A program made the translations under genes and the position numbers. From Axinella damicornis (lineage: Eukaryota > Porifera > Demospongiae > Axinellida > Axinellidae), in assembly GCA_963931865.1 (NCBI GenBank), contig OZ007516.1, positions 9,672,464-9,736,463 of the forward strand: DNA of 64,000 bases. The letters are read 5' to 3'. Positions within the stretch are counted from its first letter, which is position 1. Each line of letters begins with the position of its first letter. Under the pieces are notes generated by a model. That model did no database searches and had not been told where the DNA came from. It worked only from the letters and a program-made list of their open reading frames with translations. Shown here one piece after another: positions 11,575 through 23,124 of this stretch.

Positions 11575-11794
11575 GGTGCGATTTATTTACATGTTTCCCG
11601 CCGCAAAGAACTAATAGTCTGGATCCCGGCGAGGGAGTATTAAACTCCTCGCTGGTTGGGTCTGGGATCCACACTAGCAAAGAGTGGTTGTTGTGTTAGC
11701 GTATGTTGAGAGTACCAATGAAATTATGCCATAGTTGTGGCTCATGGTAGCAGGCCATAATCCCGTTGCTCTACTAACTTGCCGTTCACAAAGA

Positions 11795-12063
11795 GGGAGT
11801 GACACTCCCATTGACGCCGTAGTCAGAGCTGCGACCGGGGTCAAAAAATCTTGATCGTCATTTTAACTGCTTGACCACTTGACCGCATCGCAAAAAGACT
11901 TGACCGTTTGACTGCGCTGTACTTCAGCCGTTGACTTCTTGACCGCCGATAGTATACGGAAGAATGCGTAGCAACTCCACCCCTTCGTGAGTATACAGGG
12001 TCAAGATTCACCGATAAGCCCGGTTGCAGCTCTGACTACGGCGTCTACGGGAGTGTCACTCCC
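11795..12063. mobile_element. 269-bp TIR element inside dispersed segment, copy 2
   Basis: GGGAGTGACACTCCC at the left edge and GTCAGAGCTGCGACCGG further in are mirrored by CCGG(T)TGCAGCTCTGAC and GGGAGTGTCACTCCC. The inverted repeats are about 46 bp and nearly perfect. The outermost 15 bp is itself almost palindromic. The interior carries TTGACC/TTGATC words and no protein. Confidence 0.85.
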
Positions 12064-12260
12064 TTGCAAAGCCATTCTTTGCCATACATAATGTCATCAG
12101 AATGTAGAGCAAAACTGCTGGTGACATGGCAACAACGCTTTTGCACGTCAATTTAGACACATGGTCCATAGTGACCAGATGCTCTTTTCTCCTCCCCCTG
12201 CGTGCCACAATTTGAGTGTCTTGCCTGTGAGAATAGTCACATGCTGTGGTCGGCATAGGC

Positions 12261-13659
12261 ATAGTAGGCGGTCCGGCGGTCTGGCTACAGCAGAGCTTAG
12301 TTGTGATTAGAGAAGTGTGAGCAGTTGTTTCACTCTTGCAGAAGTATGGTACATTGAATCTATTAGCTCCAATTCAAAAGGTCATAAGTTTTCTTGCAGG
12401 TGTCTTGTAGTATGGGACAGGCAAGGTAGTGTAGCATCGCTGGCCTCTGATGGCTCTTGTAAGGCCCTGTTTGAAATGGCGTACATGTTGGGGGGTGGGG
12501 GGGCTTGATGCTGGGTGTGTGTGTAGACTATCATGAGTGTGTGTGCACGTGCACATGAGCTGCTCAGCTGTTTTGTGTGTTGTGTAATATTCCCGGAATT
12601 TGGGGAGGTTAATGGTCACATTTGTGTTTCACAGTCTCTGTGTGGTGCATGCATGGTGGTGCTGATTACATTTGCATAGCCCCGCTCCAATGTGCTCGGA
12701 GAAGAGCGCCTCGTATCCACTGTTCACGCATGTGTGGGCAGTTCCGTTACACTCTCTGTATAGTTCGTCGATATACATAAGTTGAAATAACACATACAAA
12801 TATTCGATAAAATATACATGTACGACTACAGGATCATGGTTTCAAAGTCTGTGGACTGCAATGCGCTGCTTCTGCCTTTCTGAAGTGGACGTGAAGCACA
12901 ATGCAAACAGTAAGACCCCATCGATAAATTCGACCTGGTTGTATGTAACCATAGAAACACATTCGGTACGTGCTGTATTGCTGTCATTTGTTCTTTGTCA
13001 CCACCATTTCTGGCTTTCCGAAATTACCGAAGGCGTATGGCGTGGCTTCAGCGGGGTCGTATAGATGTAAACGACTTCAGTAATGTACGGTACCGTAGTC
13101 GCACATTATTATGCGCAGCTCACTTATAGGTGCATATTCACTGTTAGGCGCAGGTTCAAATCTTGTTCCAGAGACTAGCCATTAAGCGCTGCACCAGAAA
13201 CTGCCGTTTTCGATCCTACTAAGTGGAAAAAACTATAATTTGAATTGAAGCGCACTTCCTATTCGAGGAATGTCATTTGCTATTAGGTGCATCCCGCTTA
13301 TAGGTGCTTATATTTCCTTCCTGTGGAGTTACGTGTATAGGCACATGCGCCTACTAACGCGCGCCCATGGTAGTTATGTGTGTGTGTATGGATGTCGTCA
13401 TGAGTAGAGCTATGCATGCCTATGCATAGTATGTGATAATCAAAGTGGCCTCTCCCCAGGGGCGGGGCCAGCAGGCACATGCACATGCTTGGCTTTGTGG
13501 TGCCTTGTGGCATAACAGCCGATTGGTCTGTTTAGCGCACCCCTAACAACCGGCAGCCAGAAGCCCTGGGACATAATTTTCCAGTCTTTCCCCAGGTTAG
13601 TCTATAGACTGGATGGGTGATGGGCGGTAACAGTAATGCTACCTCTGCCACATGCATTG
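12261..13659. other. Unassigned stretch
   Basis: There are short GT-rich patches near 12514-12545 and 13378-13388. Two short frames follow acceptor-like sites near 12340 and 12400, but they stop quickly. The GGTTCAAATCTTG near 13150 resembles a tRNA B box without an A box. No gene is supported. Confidence 0.4.
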
Positions 13660-15480
13660 TTTGTTGGAGCTGGGAACACCCGGTAGGGGTAATTGCCTGT
13701 TGGCCACCAGTCATGGGAAAACAGTCCTAAGTGCCACCATATGTGCATACATGTACTTAATGGGGAATAGAACATGTATGGTACCGGTGCTAGGGCTTAA
13801 TCAACTGGCCCATGGTCGCTATGAAATGCTCCAGTATGCATGATACGGGAGTGGAAGAGTGTCCCCTCCTTTCTGTGTATGTGATCCCACTAGTTTGCAT
13901 GCAGTCCCAAAGGCCGCCAGTTACTGGTGAGCAATTGAGCAATTGAGTGCCAGTAATCATTTGGTTTTCCATGCCCAGCCATGGGCTACTGTGGGTGCTG
14001 GCGACTGCATTCACGACAGTTGTGACATTCCATTTTCCAGTTTGTTGGGGATACTGTGCCAGTTCCGGCTCATTGCACATTGGTTGGTAGTAAATCACCT
14101 ACTGGCTTGATGGGTGGTGAATAGTACCAACCAATGGCAGCTGAATTCCCTGCGGGCTTGCTCGGGTGATTATAGCTGGTTGGCGGACTGGATTGCTGCC
14201 GAAAAATCACAGAATGAATTGTCGGAGTACGAATGTGGCCTGGTGCCTGATTATTGGCAAGCGATCTGCTTGTCTAAGTGCAAGTGGAGTACTCTGCTTG
14301 CCTTCAGGCGTGACTGCTAGAGTGAGAAATACTTGGCTTGCCTATGTAATATTAATAGTGGTGACTAAAGTCTTTGAGTATACTATAATCACCATTATTG
14401 CGATAACCGCCCAGCCACCAGCAACCAGTGTATGGACCATACACTGGTTGCTGGTGGCTGGGCGATTATCGCCAAGTGTGAATGCCTGGTTTCTGTGCCG
14501 GGTTGCCACCCAGTGGATCACTCGCCAAGGGGCCTCCAGTGGCTGGTGGGTGGTTAGCTTGCTTAATTATTGATGAATAGGATACGTGCCTCAAGTACCA
14601 TCAGTTGCTGGTGGGTGGCAGCCTGCCCGTTTCTGGTGGGTGAGTAGCTTGCTTGATTAATACCAGTGTCCCGGCCAAGAATCTGCATTTTAATCCAGTC
14701 TGAATAGTTTTCCCACTTGCCCGATATCGTACAGTTATGGGGTGTGTTGCCCAGTCCTGGTGAATGCACCCACTGGCGGAACTAGGTACATGGTTTTCAT
14801 CAGTGGTGAATGCACGAGTGTGTCTTTGCTGATACGCCGGCATGGCCACCACCCATCAGCTGCTGGGGATTCTATACAAAAGTAAGGTGTGTTGTTGGTG
14901 GTGGCCGGTAAAATGGAGAATTCTTGGCCTCGATGATCGGTGGTCACTACTTTACCTGCCTCCCATAAGAATAAGTGCCTCCACTCGTTGGGGTGAGAAA
15001 TATCGGTTCACCTAATGTCTGATGGCTTGACTGGTGAAGCATCCATGTATCAAAGTTCAGGTGAATAATCTGTGGATTGCACAAATTCTTGGTCCCGGTG
15101 ACTGGTGAATTAATTGATTTCCCAATTACTCATGATTTAATTGGCTCGTTCCAATGTACTGGTGAAGAATATGTTACTTGGGAATAATATGCTGGCCCAG
15201 GTTGTCTGCTTTACCACTTCATCATGTGGAATAGGCTACTATATAACCTACTAATCAGCATGCCAGTTAGGGCGAATATTGTGCTGGCCCATTACAGGAT
15301 CTGCGGGCGAATAAGCTGTGTGTCCAATTATGGGTGAAGCGGCACTTGCCTAGCCATTGCTGCTCTCCTAAGTATTAACTGTAAGCTATGAAGTCTTGAC
15401 CCGTACATGTAATTGCTGCTCAGGTGATTGCCTAGCTGCTATTGATTATCCTGCTTGCCAGCCTGCCACCAGATGTGACT
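13660..15480. repeat. Old diverged minisatellite-like region
   Basis: Words such as ACTGGTGAAT, CCAGTGGC, GCTGGTGGGTGG and CTTGCTTGATTA recur irregularly on both strands throughout, as in an old tandem array that has decayed. The ORFs here (for example 14166-14573) are products of this composition. The period could not be fixed by eye. Confidence 0.4.
14400..14472. repeat. Near-perfect 73-bp palindrome
   Basis: GCCCAGCCACCAGCAACCAG and its complement CTGGTTGCTGGTGGCTGGGC are separated by GTGTATGGACCATACA, itself palindromic. The outer GCGATAA pairs with TTATCGC with one indel. It can extrude as a cruciform. Confidence 0.85.
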
Positions 15481-16000
15481 GGCTGGGCTAGTTCAGGCCT
15501 AATGACTGACGCTAAACGTTGCAGGTGCCCTGCAGGTCTATAGCTGATGGTGGTTACCCTGCATGCCTAATTAAAACCCAGTGGCAGGTGTTTGCATGAC
15601 CTGGCTAGTTGATGGCTGAGTGTACCTAATTACCACCAGTTGGAGATGTGTACCCAGGCCTGGGAAGTAAGCAGTGTGTCTATTTGTTAACGGTCAGCAA
15701 GGAACTTGTGGCCCATGTGATTGCCTCGCAGGTTACTGCTGAGACACTTTGTTGCTATTGGTGGCCTAATGACTACCTGTTACAGGTGTGTATTGTACCC
15801 CACTGGGCTAGCTGATGTGAGCCTGCAGTGTGTAATGACCACCTGTTGTAGGTGTGTACCCCTTGCGGGGCTAGTTGGCCTGAATGCCTAGTGACCACCT
15901 TTCGCAGGTGTGCACCTGGCTGGGTTAGTTTGGCATCCTGTGTGGCTGATCACCACCTGTGGCAGGTGGGTGTGTTCCCTGCTCAGTTAGTGCAGTAAAT
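15480..16000. repeat. Diverged 55-65-bp tandem repeat
   Basis: Units contain TAATGACCACCTGT, then (A/G)CAGGTGTGTACC, then GGGCTAGTTGGC. They recur at about 15770, 15836, 15892 and 15950, with older units back to 15500. No coding function is seen. The following 16001-16669 has no feature I recognise apart from GTGACC/GGTCACAG words. Confidence 0.6.
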
Positions 16001-16669
16001 ACCATCCTACCCAGGCCAGCCCCCAGTCCACCACTAGTCTACACATGTACAATTATGCCTAATGTTTACTAGGGCAGTTCTGAAGTACAGAAATTGAGGT
16101 AGCCACTATAGGTGCCATTGCTGGATATTATTATGGATGATTCTGTGTGACAAGTTGTGCCTCCTTATAGCGTAAGATGCAGGCTCTTGATCTCAATTGG
16201 CTCACATGTTTACAACTATTACAATAGGCAAGTGGTTGTCACTCCAGTACATGCCATACTAAGTGTTGTGACCAGGTCACAGTCTGTGACCATCTAAAAC
16301 CTGCCCCTATTAAACTGCTGTTGTGGCCCTGTGACCATGACAGAAATCCGCCGTGACTATGTAGCATTTGGTGGAATTCTGAAAACCACATGCCATATAC
16401 TACATTCAGAATCAGAATCCCTGGCCGGTTCCAGCTCTAGGTCGCCCTATCATTGGTAGCTCTAGCAGACCCACTAAAGATCTCCACCCCCAAGAAAGGG
16501 TGTCATATACTGCAGATTACTGAAGCGGTTAATGTGCATAATTAGTTTAGTGGTCAAACAACAATTATCTCTGGGAAGACCTTGATGGCAGAGACTAATT
16601 ATAAGATAGCCAAAGGGCAGAGCTTTGTGACCTGACCACAACAGGTCTAACCAAGCAGATATAATTATA

Positions 16670-17131
16670 CAGTATGGCCAGAAAATTTGGCGGGGAATTT
16701 AATTTGGCGGTTTGGCGGGTTATGAACGCACAGCCAAATTAAATTCCGCCAATATTTTGTCATGACATGTTTTGGGTGGGGTCTCGTAGCGACGCTCGAG
16801 CTAGCTCTCGCCGCAAGCACTCATAATACTCTGTCACTGATCTGCCAGAAATAGCGAGCAAGCAGTTGATATCTTCCTGGGTTCATGGCCGACGACGATG
16901 GCGCTCCTTCGCACTGCGTACCACTCCCACGGCAGTTCCTCTCCTACACTCGCATCCCAGAGGTTTTTGTAGACGGCGGCCGTGCGGTTAGTATGACGTC
17001 ATTCTCGCTCTGCAAATTTCCAAATCCGCCAAATTTTAATCCGCCAAATGCAATTCACAGCCTTTTACAGCCAATCCGCCAAATTTAATTCCCGCCAAAT
17101 TTAATTCCCGCCAAATTTTCCGGCCATACGG
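16670..17131. mobile_element. 462-bp MITE with AAATTTGGCGGG ends, TA target
   Basis: CAGTATGGCCAGAAAATTT is mirrored by AAATTTTCCGGCCATACGG, with nested GGCGGGAATTAAATTTGGCGG-like subterminal repeats. TA flanks both sides. The TA target and the C(C/A)GTA..CC(A/G)GAAA terminus match the element at 57245-57802, so both belong to one group, probably within the Tc1/mariner-like TA-targeting elements. The 67-codon frame at 16885-17088 lies inside and resembles no transposase. Confidence 0.8.
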
Positions 17132-17133
17132 TA

Positions 17134-18189
17134 TTACCTTTACCACTTCTCAGTGACCATGCGTTACACTGACATAAACATGACCAAAGAGCTACTAGTA
17201 GAATTATGAAGTGTTCACTAAATACCTACCTAACATTATTTAGTTGTATTGATGCAGGAAGAATTGCTTTTAACAGGAATACATTCTTACTTTTGTGAGA
17301 GAGTCATTTAACACTCAGTTGATGACATAAAATCAAAAGGCGTGGACCAGCAAACCCTAACATGTTGCTTCACCGGCATATGGGAAGTTGCTAGCTTCCT
17401 CAGCCATGCACGAGTACAACTAGTGCCCAGTGCTGTTAATAACAGGCGGACAGGCGGACATCGGTCATTTACCGAGCATTGAGCCGTTTTGACCGAGCAT
17501 TTGACCGAACGCTCAGTCGATTTGGACAGTGGAAACCAGGCCCTTTTCTCCTCGCCGTCTCAGGCCTGGGAACGAGGCTATGGCAGAGCATAATGGAGAA
17601 TGCTAGGACAAGTTAGCCAAACAATTAGAAACCTTATTTATAGCTCTGAGTGCCCGAACCATAATTATTGTCTACCGTTCTTTAGCCTCCTCCCCCTGGG
17701 CGACCAGCCTTTCACTGAAAGTTTCAGGGATAAAAACTGAACACATTTTGTGCCGTATTTAGTTGCACGTATTTGTGAGACTTTCACTGAGAAGGAATGG
17801 TTATGTGGCCAATAGCATCTCTCTCAGCCCCACAGACAGTATATATTATTAGCCTGCGCACCTACATATATGCTTAGTATTGGCTCTACTGTAGGATAGT
17901 TCTGAATGAGTGGAAGTTGAGATAGCCACTCCCACTTATATAATAAAATCCAACGAACACCCCCCTCGGATACGAGCCTGCTGTGGCATACAGCTGATGG
18001 ACAAGCTGCATCGGGCTGCCTGAAGGTGACTAAGTGTAGTGAAATGACAACACTACATCAAACTGTTTACAGCCGCATGCTTTTGGGAAAAGAGCTTCAA
18101 CACCATCCAATTGCAGGATGAGTCCAAAGGTCAAAGCCAAAGTGCCTTGTGTGAACGTGATGTACCTGTCTAATGTGTATGTGTGATCG
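17134..18189. other. Unassigned stretch
   Basis: An AGGCGGAC direct repeat lies at 17445-17460. A half hairpin, GGCCTGGGAACGAGGCT, lies near 17563-17580 (see the hairpin family). No coding exon could be supported. Confidence 0.4.
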
Positions 18190-18330
18190 CACAAACTCCC
18201 ACTTATTGGCGAGTAGCAACTATAAATGAGAGTCACAGGCTGAAGCTCTGTCCTGGTTCAAATCCAACTAAAGCCTTGGTTTTTCGGTTGAAAGGTGGTT
18301 TTGCCTTGAAAAAGGAATTTGCCCTTTGCC
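18190..18330 (+). mobile_element. tRNA-derived SINE
   Basis: GTCCTGGTTCAAATCCAAC contains an RNA polymerase III B box (GGTTCAAATCC) about 45 bp downstream of a degraded A-box region. The 3' body (AAAGCCTTGGTTTTTCGG, then AAAGGTGGTTTTGCC) matches the reversed copy at 21335-21460 well beyond the tRNA part. That shows a shared SINE body rather than a chance B box. Confidence 0.6.
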
Positions 18331-19265
18331 ACTCCAGAATAACTACTTTGAGCAATGCCATTAAATTTTATGGTAACTCAATGATGATGTCATCACCAGC
18401 CCCAATTAATGTGGCCCCAATACCTGGCGAATGTTGGTGCAACTAGCTGTGCTGTTACCATGCCTGGAGTGGTCATGGTCATGCGGCATGTTTATTTGAG
18501 CCCGGTGTGGGCCTGCAGAGCCATGCGACAGGCAGATGTTGGCCTGTGCTACTCATTGGCAGTTACTTTGCCTGAGTGGCTGTAGCCATGCAGGCGGACA
18601 TATACGGTCTAAGGCTATGTTGTTACCCCGTGCGCATGCACAGCAAGGGGTAGAGTGATCGGTTGGTCTGTCAGTCAGTCTGTTTGTCCGTCCAAGCGGT
18701 TTGAGCAGTAAAGGCCTTGTTGAAGGCTTATTTCAGGATAGAAGTGTGAAAATACTAGCATCTACATAACTCACAGACCAGAGTTCCACTCGAGAGGCTG
18801 AAAAAAGTTGTGTGAATGTCGACTATTAGCTGTGTTCTAATTTATGCAACTTGACCGCTCCCTGCTTGTAACATTACTGGCACGACTTTCGGAATCTTAT
18901 TCTGCTGTATTACAAAATCAGTAGGCCCTAGCTATCTCATTGTGCCTGCTGTATTAAAATGCATAAATGATCGACAGCTAAAAGTTGTGCACGGGGTACG
19001 TGCTCTGCTGAGCACTTCTAGCTTCACTGAGCTGCTGAATTGCTCTGTGTAGGGGACATGCGGCCCATGCTGGATTGCAGGTGGTGGCTGTGCTCAAAGA
19101 TTAGCATGGCATGCCTGCTAATGCATCTGGCTCCCCTCCCTGCCTTGGACTGTGTTGCTGAGGGTGGCTGTATACAGCTAGTCATGTGACATGTTTTCCA
19201 TGCATCATTCAGGTTGAAGGCAGCTTTAGTCCTGGCTGGGCTGCCGTTACTTGTCAATTACCTGG

Positions 19266-19268
<3 letters not shown>
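18331..19268. other. Unassigned stretch, possible degenerate TIR element
   Basis: TACCCCGTGCGCATGCAC near 18625 and GTGCACGGGGTA near 18990 are inverted and could bound an old element of about 380 bp. GTCTGTCAGTCAGTCTGT near 18668 is a short repeat. No gene is seen. Confidence 0.35.
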
Positions 19269-19303
<35 letters not shown>

Positions 19304-19313
19304 TGCGACTGAC
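19269..19313. repeat. Poly-C tract (45 C)
   Basis: Forty-five consecutive C follow CCTGGTAA. It is one of five long C or G homopolymers in the window. Confidence 0.9.
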
Positions 19314-19868
19314 CCTGTGACTGCCTGTGGAGTTGCCATGTCAGTGTGTGAGTGAGGGGGTAGCTGGAGTGGTGAGGGGAAAGTGAACTGGCTTCAGCAA
19401 AGGAAACACGTAAGCCACACCCTAACTGTAGCTAGCTTCTTTGCAGCCCCAAAGCTGCACAGTACATCCTCGATTCACTAGTCGTAGATAAGGAGCTATA
19501 TACGTGTGGCTCAACCAACCTACACTTTGCCATGCATCTTCTACCGTCGCATTGCCATATACTACCGCCACATTGTCAGCGGCACTTATCCATCGTCGTA
19601 TAGCGTGACCTCCATGGCCACCGTACAAAACTGACGCTTGTCTTGACTTGCCATCCCTAGCGTGGTCATGAATCGATCTGTTACAGTGCTTAACTGTACC
19701 AATTACTCTAAGCTACACAAATGATCCGTGTGAGTAATTATATTTTCACTCTGATATAAATAGCAAGTATGGTAATACTGTTACCGTAGTAGTACGATTA
19801 ATACTGTAACAGTATCGTGTTACACTGCCAGTAGTAAGTACATGGAGATAATACCTTAACAGTTTCAG
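19314..19868. other. Unassigned stretch before membrane-protein exon
   Basis: No coding signal; the last bases (AACAGTTTCAG) are the acceptor of the next exon. Confidence 0.4.
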
Positions 19869-20013
19869 ATCATAGTCTTCCTCATTGTGGCCAACATCAC
19901 ACATGGGATGCTGGGTGGCTCATTTGGGTTCAGCGAAAGAGAAACATTGTACTTCTTCTTTGGGCTGGTAGTAGCTCAGATTGCTGGGGCACTCTTGATG
20001 GTGTGCTGGACAT
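19869..20013 (+). CDS. Internal exon of a multi-pass membrane protein
   Basis: The exon is bounded by an acceptor (TTAACAGTTTCAG) and a donor (ACAT|GTAAGC) and is open for 48 codons plus one base. The translation starts IIVFLIVANITHGMLGG, continues SFGFSERETLYFFFGLV and ends VAQIAGALLMVCWT. Two hydrophobic segments flank a short polar loop containing SERE, as in a transporter. I cannot name the family with confidence. There are no stops or frameshifts, so this is the best candidate for an intact host exon in the first 25 kb. Adjacent exons were not found; a decayed minisatellite follows directly in the intron. Confidence 0.6.
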
Positions 20014-20340
20014 GTAAGCCCATGTTGTGTGGTTGGGCTAGAACCTCATGTTGTGTGTAGGGGCTGAAACCTGGGATCTGCAAGCCCAAGTGTGGTCGGG
20101 CTAGAACTTAATGTGTTAAAACTAAAACTGAGGACTGTCTCAGCCTGTTAATTAAAACTACAACTAAACTACGTGGACCTGTGAGCCCATGTTGTGTGGT
20201 TGGGATAGAACCTCATGTTGTGTGACAGGACTGGAACCGGTGACCTATGAGAGTCCCCTGCAGTGTGGTAGGACTAGAAGCTAAGTCAGTGCTATGGGCA
20301 AGCCAGTTAACTAGCGGAGTCCGCTGGATTAGGACAAAGC
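20014..20340. repeat. Decayed minisatellite and AAAACT repeat
   Basis: GCCCATGTTGTGTGGTTGGG, followed by AGAACCTCATGTTGTGTG, recurs at about 20018, 20080 (diverged) and 20187. Inserted at about 20109-20175 is an AAAACTAAAACTGAGGACT...CTCAGCCTGTTA block that matches 40898-41065, so it is a dispersed repeat. Confidence 0.65.
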
Positions 20341-21334
20341 AACCATGGTTACCGGTAGTTGAGGTATTGTGAATCCAATTAATCTGGTAGCTATCATATC
20401 TTCATTTGTCCACATCAACAAAAGTGGGGAGGTAAGAGTGGCTAGAGACTCTTCCACTGTCTGTACTCCAGTCAAATTAATCATTTCAACTACCATCCAT
20501 GTTTATGTGTTCGTGAGCGACCACTCCCACAGCTTTCCTACTAGCGGTTCAATGATCGGTGTAGTTCAATTCAGGTCGTTTTAATTCATGAACGCTGCAC
20601 CTCCAATACAGAAGGTTTTCATGCAGGTCCTGGACCCCATTAATAGGGGTTAGTGATATGTCATCATCACTGAACTCCTTGAGTTAGCACAAATGGCATT
20701 GCTCAAACTTGGATTTTCTGGAAGAGCTAAGGGTAAAGTCATTTTGTCTCGGCACCGAAGTGCCGAGACACAGTGCTGGATGCGTAGGTACGTGGTACGT
20801 ACGTCGCTTTTCGCAATGCGCCCGCGCAAGTGCTGCATGCTCTACACCCTTAATAGGGTGTCAAACGTATTTATAACCTGCAAGTAGATCTTCAAAAATG
20901 ATTATGGGTTTGCATGGCTGCTCATGAATCCTCTTACCAAGACTGCTGCTACGTAGCTCTAATACTTAATTCACGACAATGAATACTCACCCATCCAGTG
21001 TGCTGCACTCAGCCATCCCAAGTGCATACTAAAGCTCACTCAGCTCTAGCTAGCTAGCTATAGGCCTATAGATAAGTGCTGAAAGAATTGGCCAAGGTGT
21101 TGACTAAACATCAAGCCCAGACACGAAAATACTGCTTTCACCCTTTGGGTGAACATTCCTGACCCACCCCTTGCTCACACAGAACCTCCAAGGATATTGA
21201 CGCTCACTTAAGCTGAAAGTCTCATAGCTAACAGATTTTGCAGTCATAATAAAGGATTAAGCAGCTGCCATGTCCTCTGCATGATTCTATAGCTGATACC
21301 AAGTCGTGCCGAGACACATCAAGTCTTTTAAAGA
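20341..21334. other. Unassigned stretch with hairpin
   Basis: A perfect hairpin TGTCTCGGCA..TGCCGAGACA lies at 20745-20770. AGCTAGCTAGCTATAGGCCTATAG near 21045-21070 is a simple palindromic stretch. No gene is seen. Confidence 0.4.
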
Positions 21335-21460
21335 CTCACTTGTTTAAAGGTGAACCACCCTTCACAGAACCAAGGGCTATAGTGGGATTCAAGCCCAGGA
21401 CAGAGCCTGAGTTGAGCACTAGAGACTCTCACTCTACCAGTGCACCACCTCACACAAAAT
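21335..21460 (-). mobile_element. tRNA-derived SINE, reverse copy
   Basis: Read on the minus strand, GGTGGTGCACTGGTAGAG is an A-box-like start and GTCCTGGGCTTGAATCCCAC carries the B box about 50 bp later. Then come AGCCCTTGGTTCTGTG and AAGGGTGGTTCACC, matching the body of the copy at 18190-18330. The spacing of the two boxes is that of a tRNA with a variable loop (Ser/Leu type). Confidence 0.65.
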
Positions 21461-22469
21461 ACATGCAACGCACAGGCTCAATAGGTACACATTAAGTGCA
21501 CTTGTGTGTGTCGTAGTTGGTAGAGCATCGATACTCGTGGCCTTCTCGTCCATTGTTGTCAATCTGTGGTTTCACTGGAGTGTGAGGTGTGACTTGACAT
21601 GTAGGTGGGTGTAGTTCTATTGAGGCTGAGACTGTATGAAGAGGTGGTACGTGTATCAGAAATCACTGGTGGGCCTGAGGGAGTGTACTCGGAGTATGAT
21701 AATTTTACAAGCTTTTCTCTGTGTACTCTGCAGTGTACTCTGTGCTACATCAACTTTGCTGTGCTTGCTCACGGTAGTCCCGTTACTGTTTTAGCTCACA
21801 CGCGGACAGAGAGTTCATGAACGATGACTGCTAGAGGATAGAGAAAAGTCCAGTATCAGGACTCCAGTGGTAGTGAGGCAGGGGAATGACGTACTGGTAG
21901 TGACAGACCTCGAGAAAGTGCTGTATGATGATGGAGTCGATTGAGCCGCTTCACACAGCCAAGCGGGCGTCTCGACTAGTGGAAATAACTGCCCCTCATG
22001 CTTTTCAGGAGTTCATGACTGCTGGGAAACATCCCGCAACACCTAGGTTCGGACGCTATATTCTCTCTCCCAGCAATCTTTATCTTGTCGCTTTAGTCAG
22101 TCAATGGCATCGCAGAAAAGCAAAGATACACATCCACATTAAAATTAGTAGCGGCACTACCATGGGAAATTTTCAAGCTCCTTCCCTTCCTTCTGCTGAT
22201 GCACTCCTGTCTTTATTCAGTATACTTTGCATTGCTGACTTTACTCAATAAGTATTACTATACAGCTAGTGGGGGCAACTTGATGAAAACATATAGATTT
22301 ACTGGCTGCTGTTTCCATAGAAATTGTACCACTATATCATAGTATCCCAGAATATTCAAAGATATCCTGCTCAAGATATCCTGCTCAATGAGAAAGCTCA
22401 CAGTGTTGGATAAGGTGTTTGGAAACCTCACAATGGCTGTCCTGTTCAAGCCTGTGAGAACATGTGGCT
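21461..22469. other. Unassigned stretch
   Basis: The open frame at 21925-22251 (108 codons) is the longest here. Its composition is ordinary, but I see no domain, splice context or promoter. It could be a decayed transposon exon. Confidence 0.35.
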
Positions 22470-22478
22470 ACCTACTAA

Positions 22479-23124
22479 GGGTACCTGTGAAAGCCGGAAC
22501 GCGGAACGCGGAACGCGGAACGGAACGCGGAACGGAACGCGGAACGGAAGTAAATTTCGGGCTGCGCACTTTCATCATTATTCACTGGACTGGACTCACC
22601 CAAAAATTTGTAAGATGCCTTTTCAGTGTAGGACAGAAGCTAAGCATACTTATTTATTCACTAAACTTGCTTGCATAGCCTGCTTTCGTGTCTTCCCTCG
22701 AGTCGGTAGAGGTCAAAGTTCACGTGCATATTTAATGAGCTTCAATGAAAAGATTAGAAAAGCATTTATTTACCGCAGACATCGAACTCCAGCCTTTTGC
22801 TGAAGCATAGAGAACAGAAAATAATATTCCACTATCATCCACGACTGACTGAAGCGCATTTTGCTGGAGCTCATTAAATATGCACATGACCTTTGACCTC
22901 TACCGACTCAAGGGAAGACACGAAAGCAGGCTATGCAAGCAACTTTAGCGAATAAATAAGTATGCTTAGCTTCTGTCCTACACTGAAAAAGGCATCTTAC
23001 AGATTTTTGGGTGAGTCCAGTCCAGTCCAGTGAATAAAGACACCCTGCGCGTACAGTGATGATAGCGCGCGGCCCGCAATTTACTTCCGTTCCGCGTTCC
23101 GTGTTCTGGCTTTCACAGGTACCC
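22479..23124. mobile_element. 646-bp foldback element with 250-bp TIRs and 9-bp TSD
   Basis: GGGTACCTGTGAAAGCC at the left is mirrored by GGCTTTCACAGGTACCC at the right. Pairing continues for about 250 bp per arm (for example TAGGACAGAAGCTAAGCATA on the left, its complement near 22965). ACCTACTAA flanks both ends exactly (22470-22478 and 23125-23133). Long TIRs plus a 9-bp duplication are the signature of Mutator-like elements. The arms carry a CGGAACG minisatellite (22497-22550) that is contracted in the right arm. There is no transposase, so the element is non-autonomous. Confidence 0.9.

Larger units (their letters stand above)
11310..12260. repeat. Dispersed ~1-kb segment, copy 2
   Basis: This is the partner of 4960-6240 and shares ordered blocks: CTCCTTGTGGATGTCGTCCTT, CGTGACGTCATAACT, CTCTAAGGTGCGATTTATTT, the GAGCTGCGACC TIR element and TAGTGACCAGATGCTC. 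Copy 2 is the better preserved in the 11479-11574 exon-like region. Confidence 0.7.

Noticed and set aside
21925..22251. 108-codon ORF as host gene
   Set aside because: No recognisable domain, splice sites or neighbouring exons; such lengths arise by chance in this composition.
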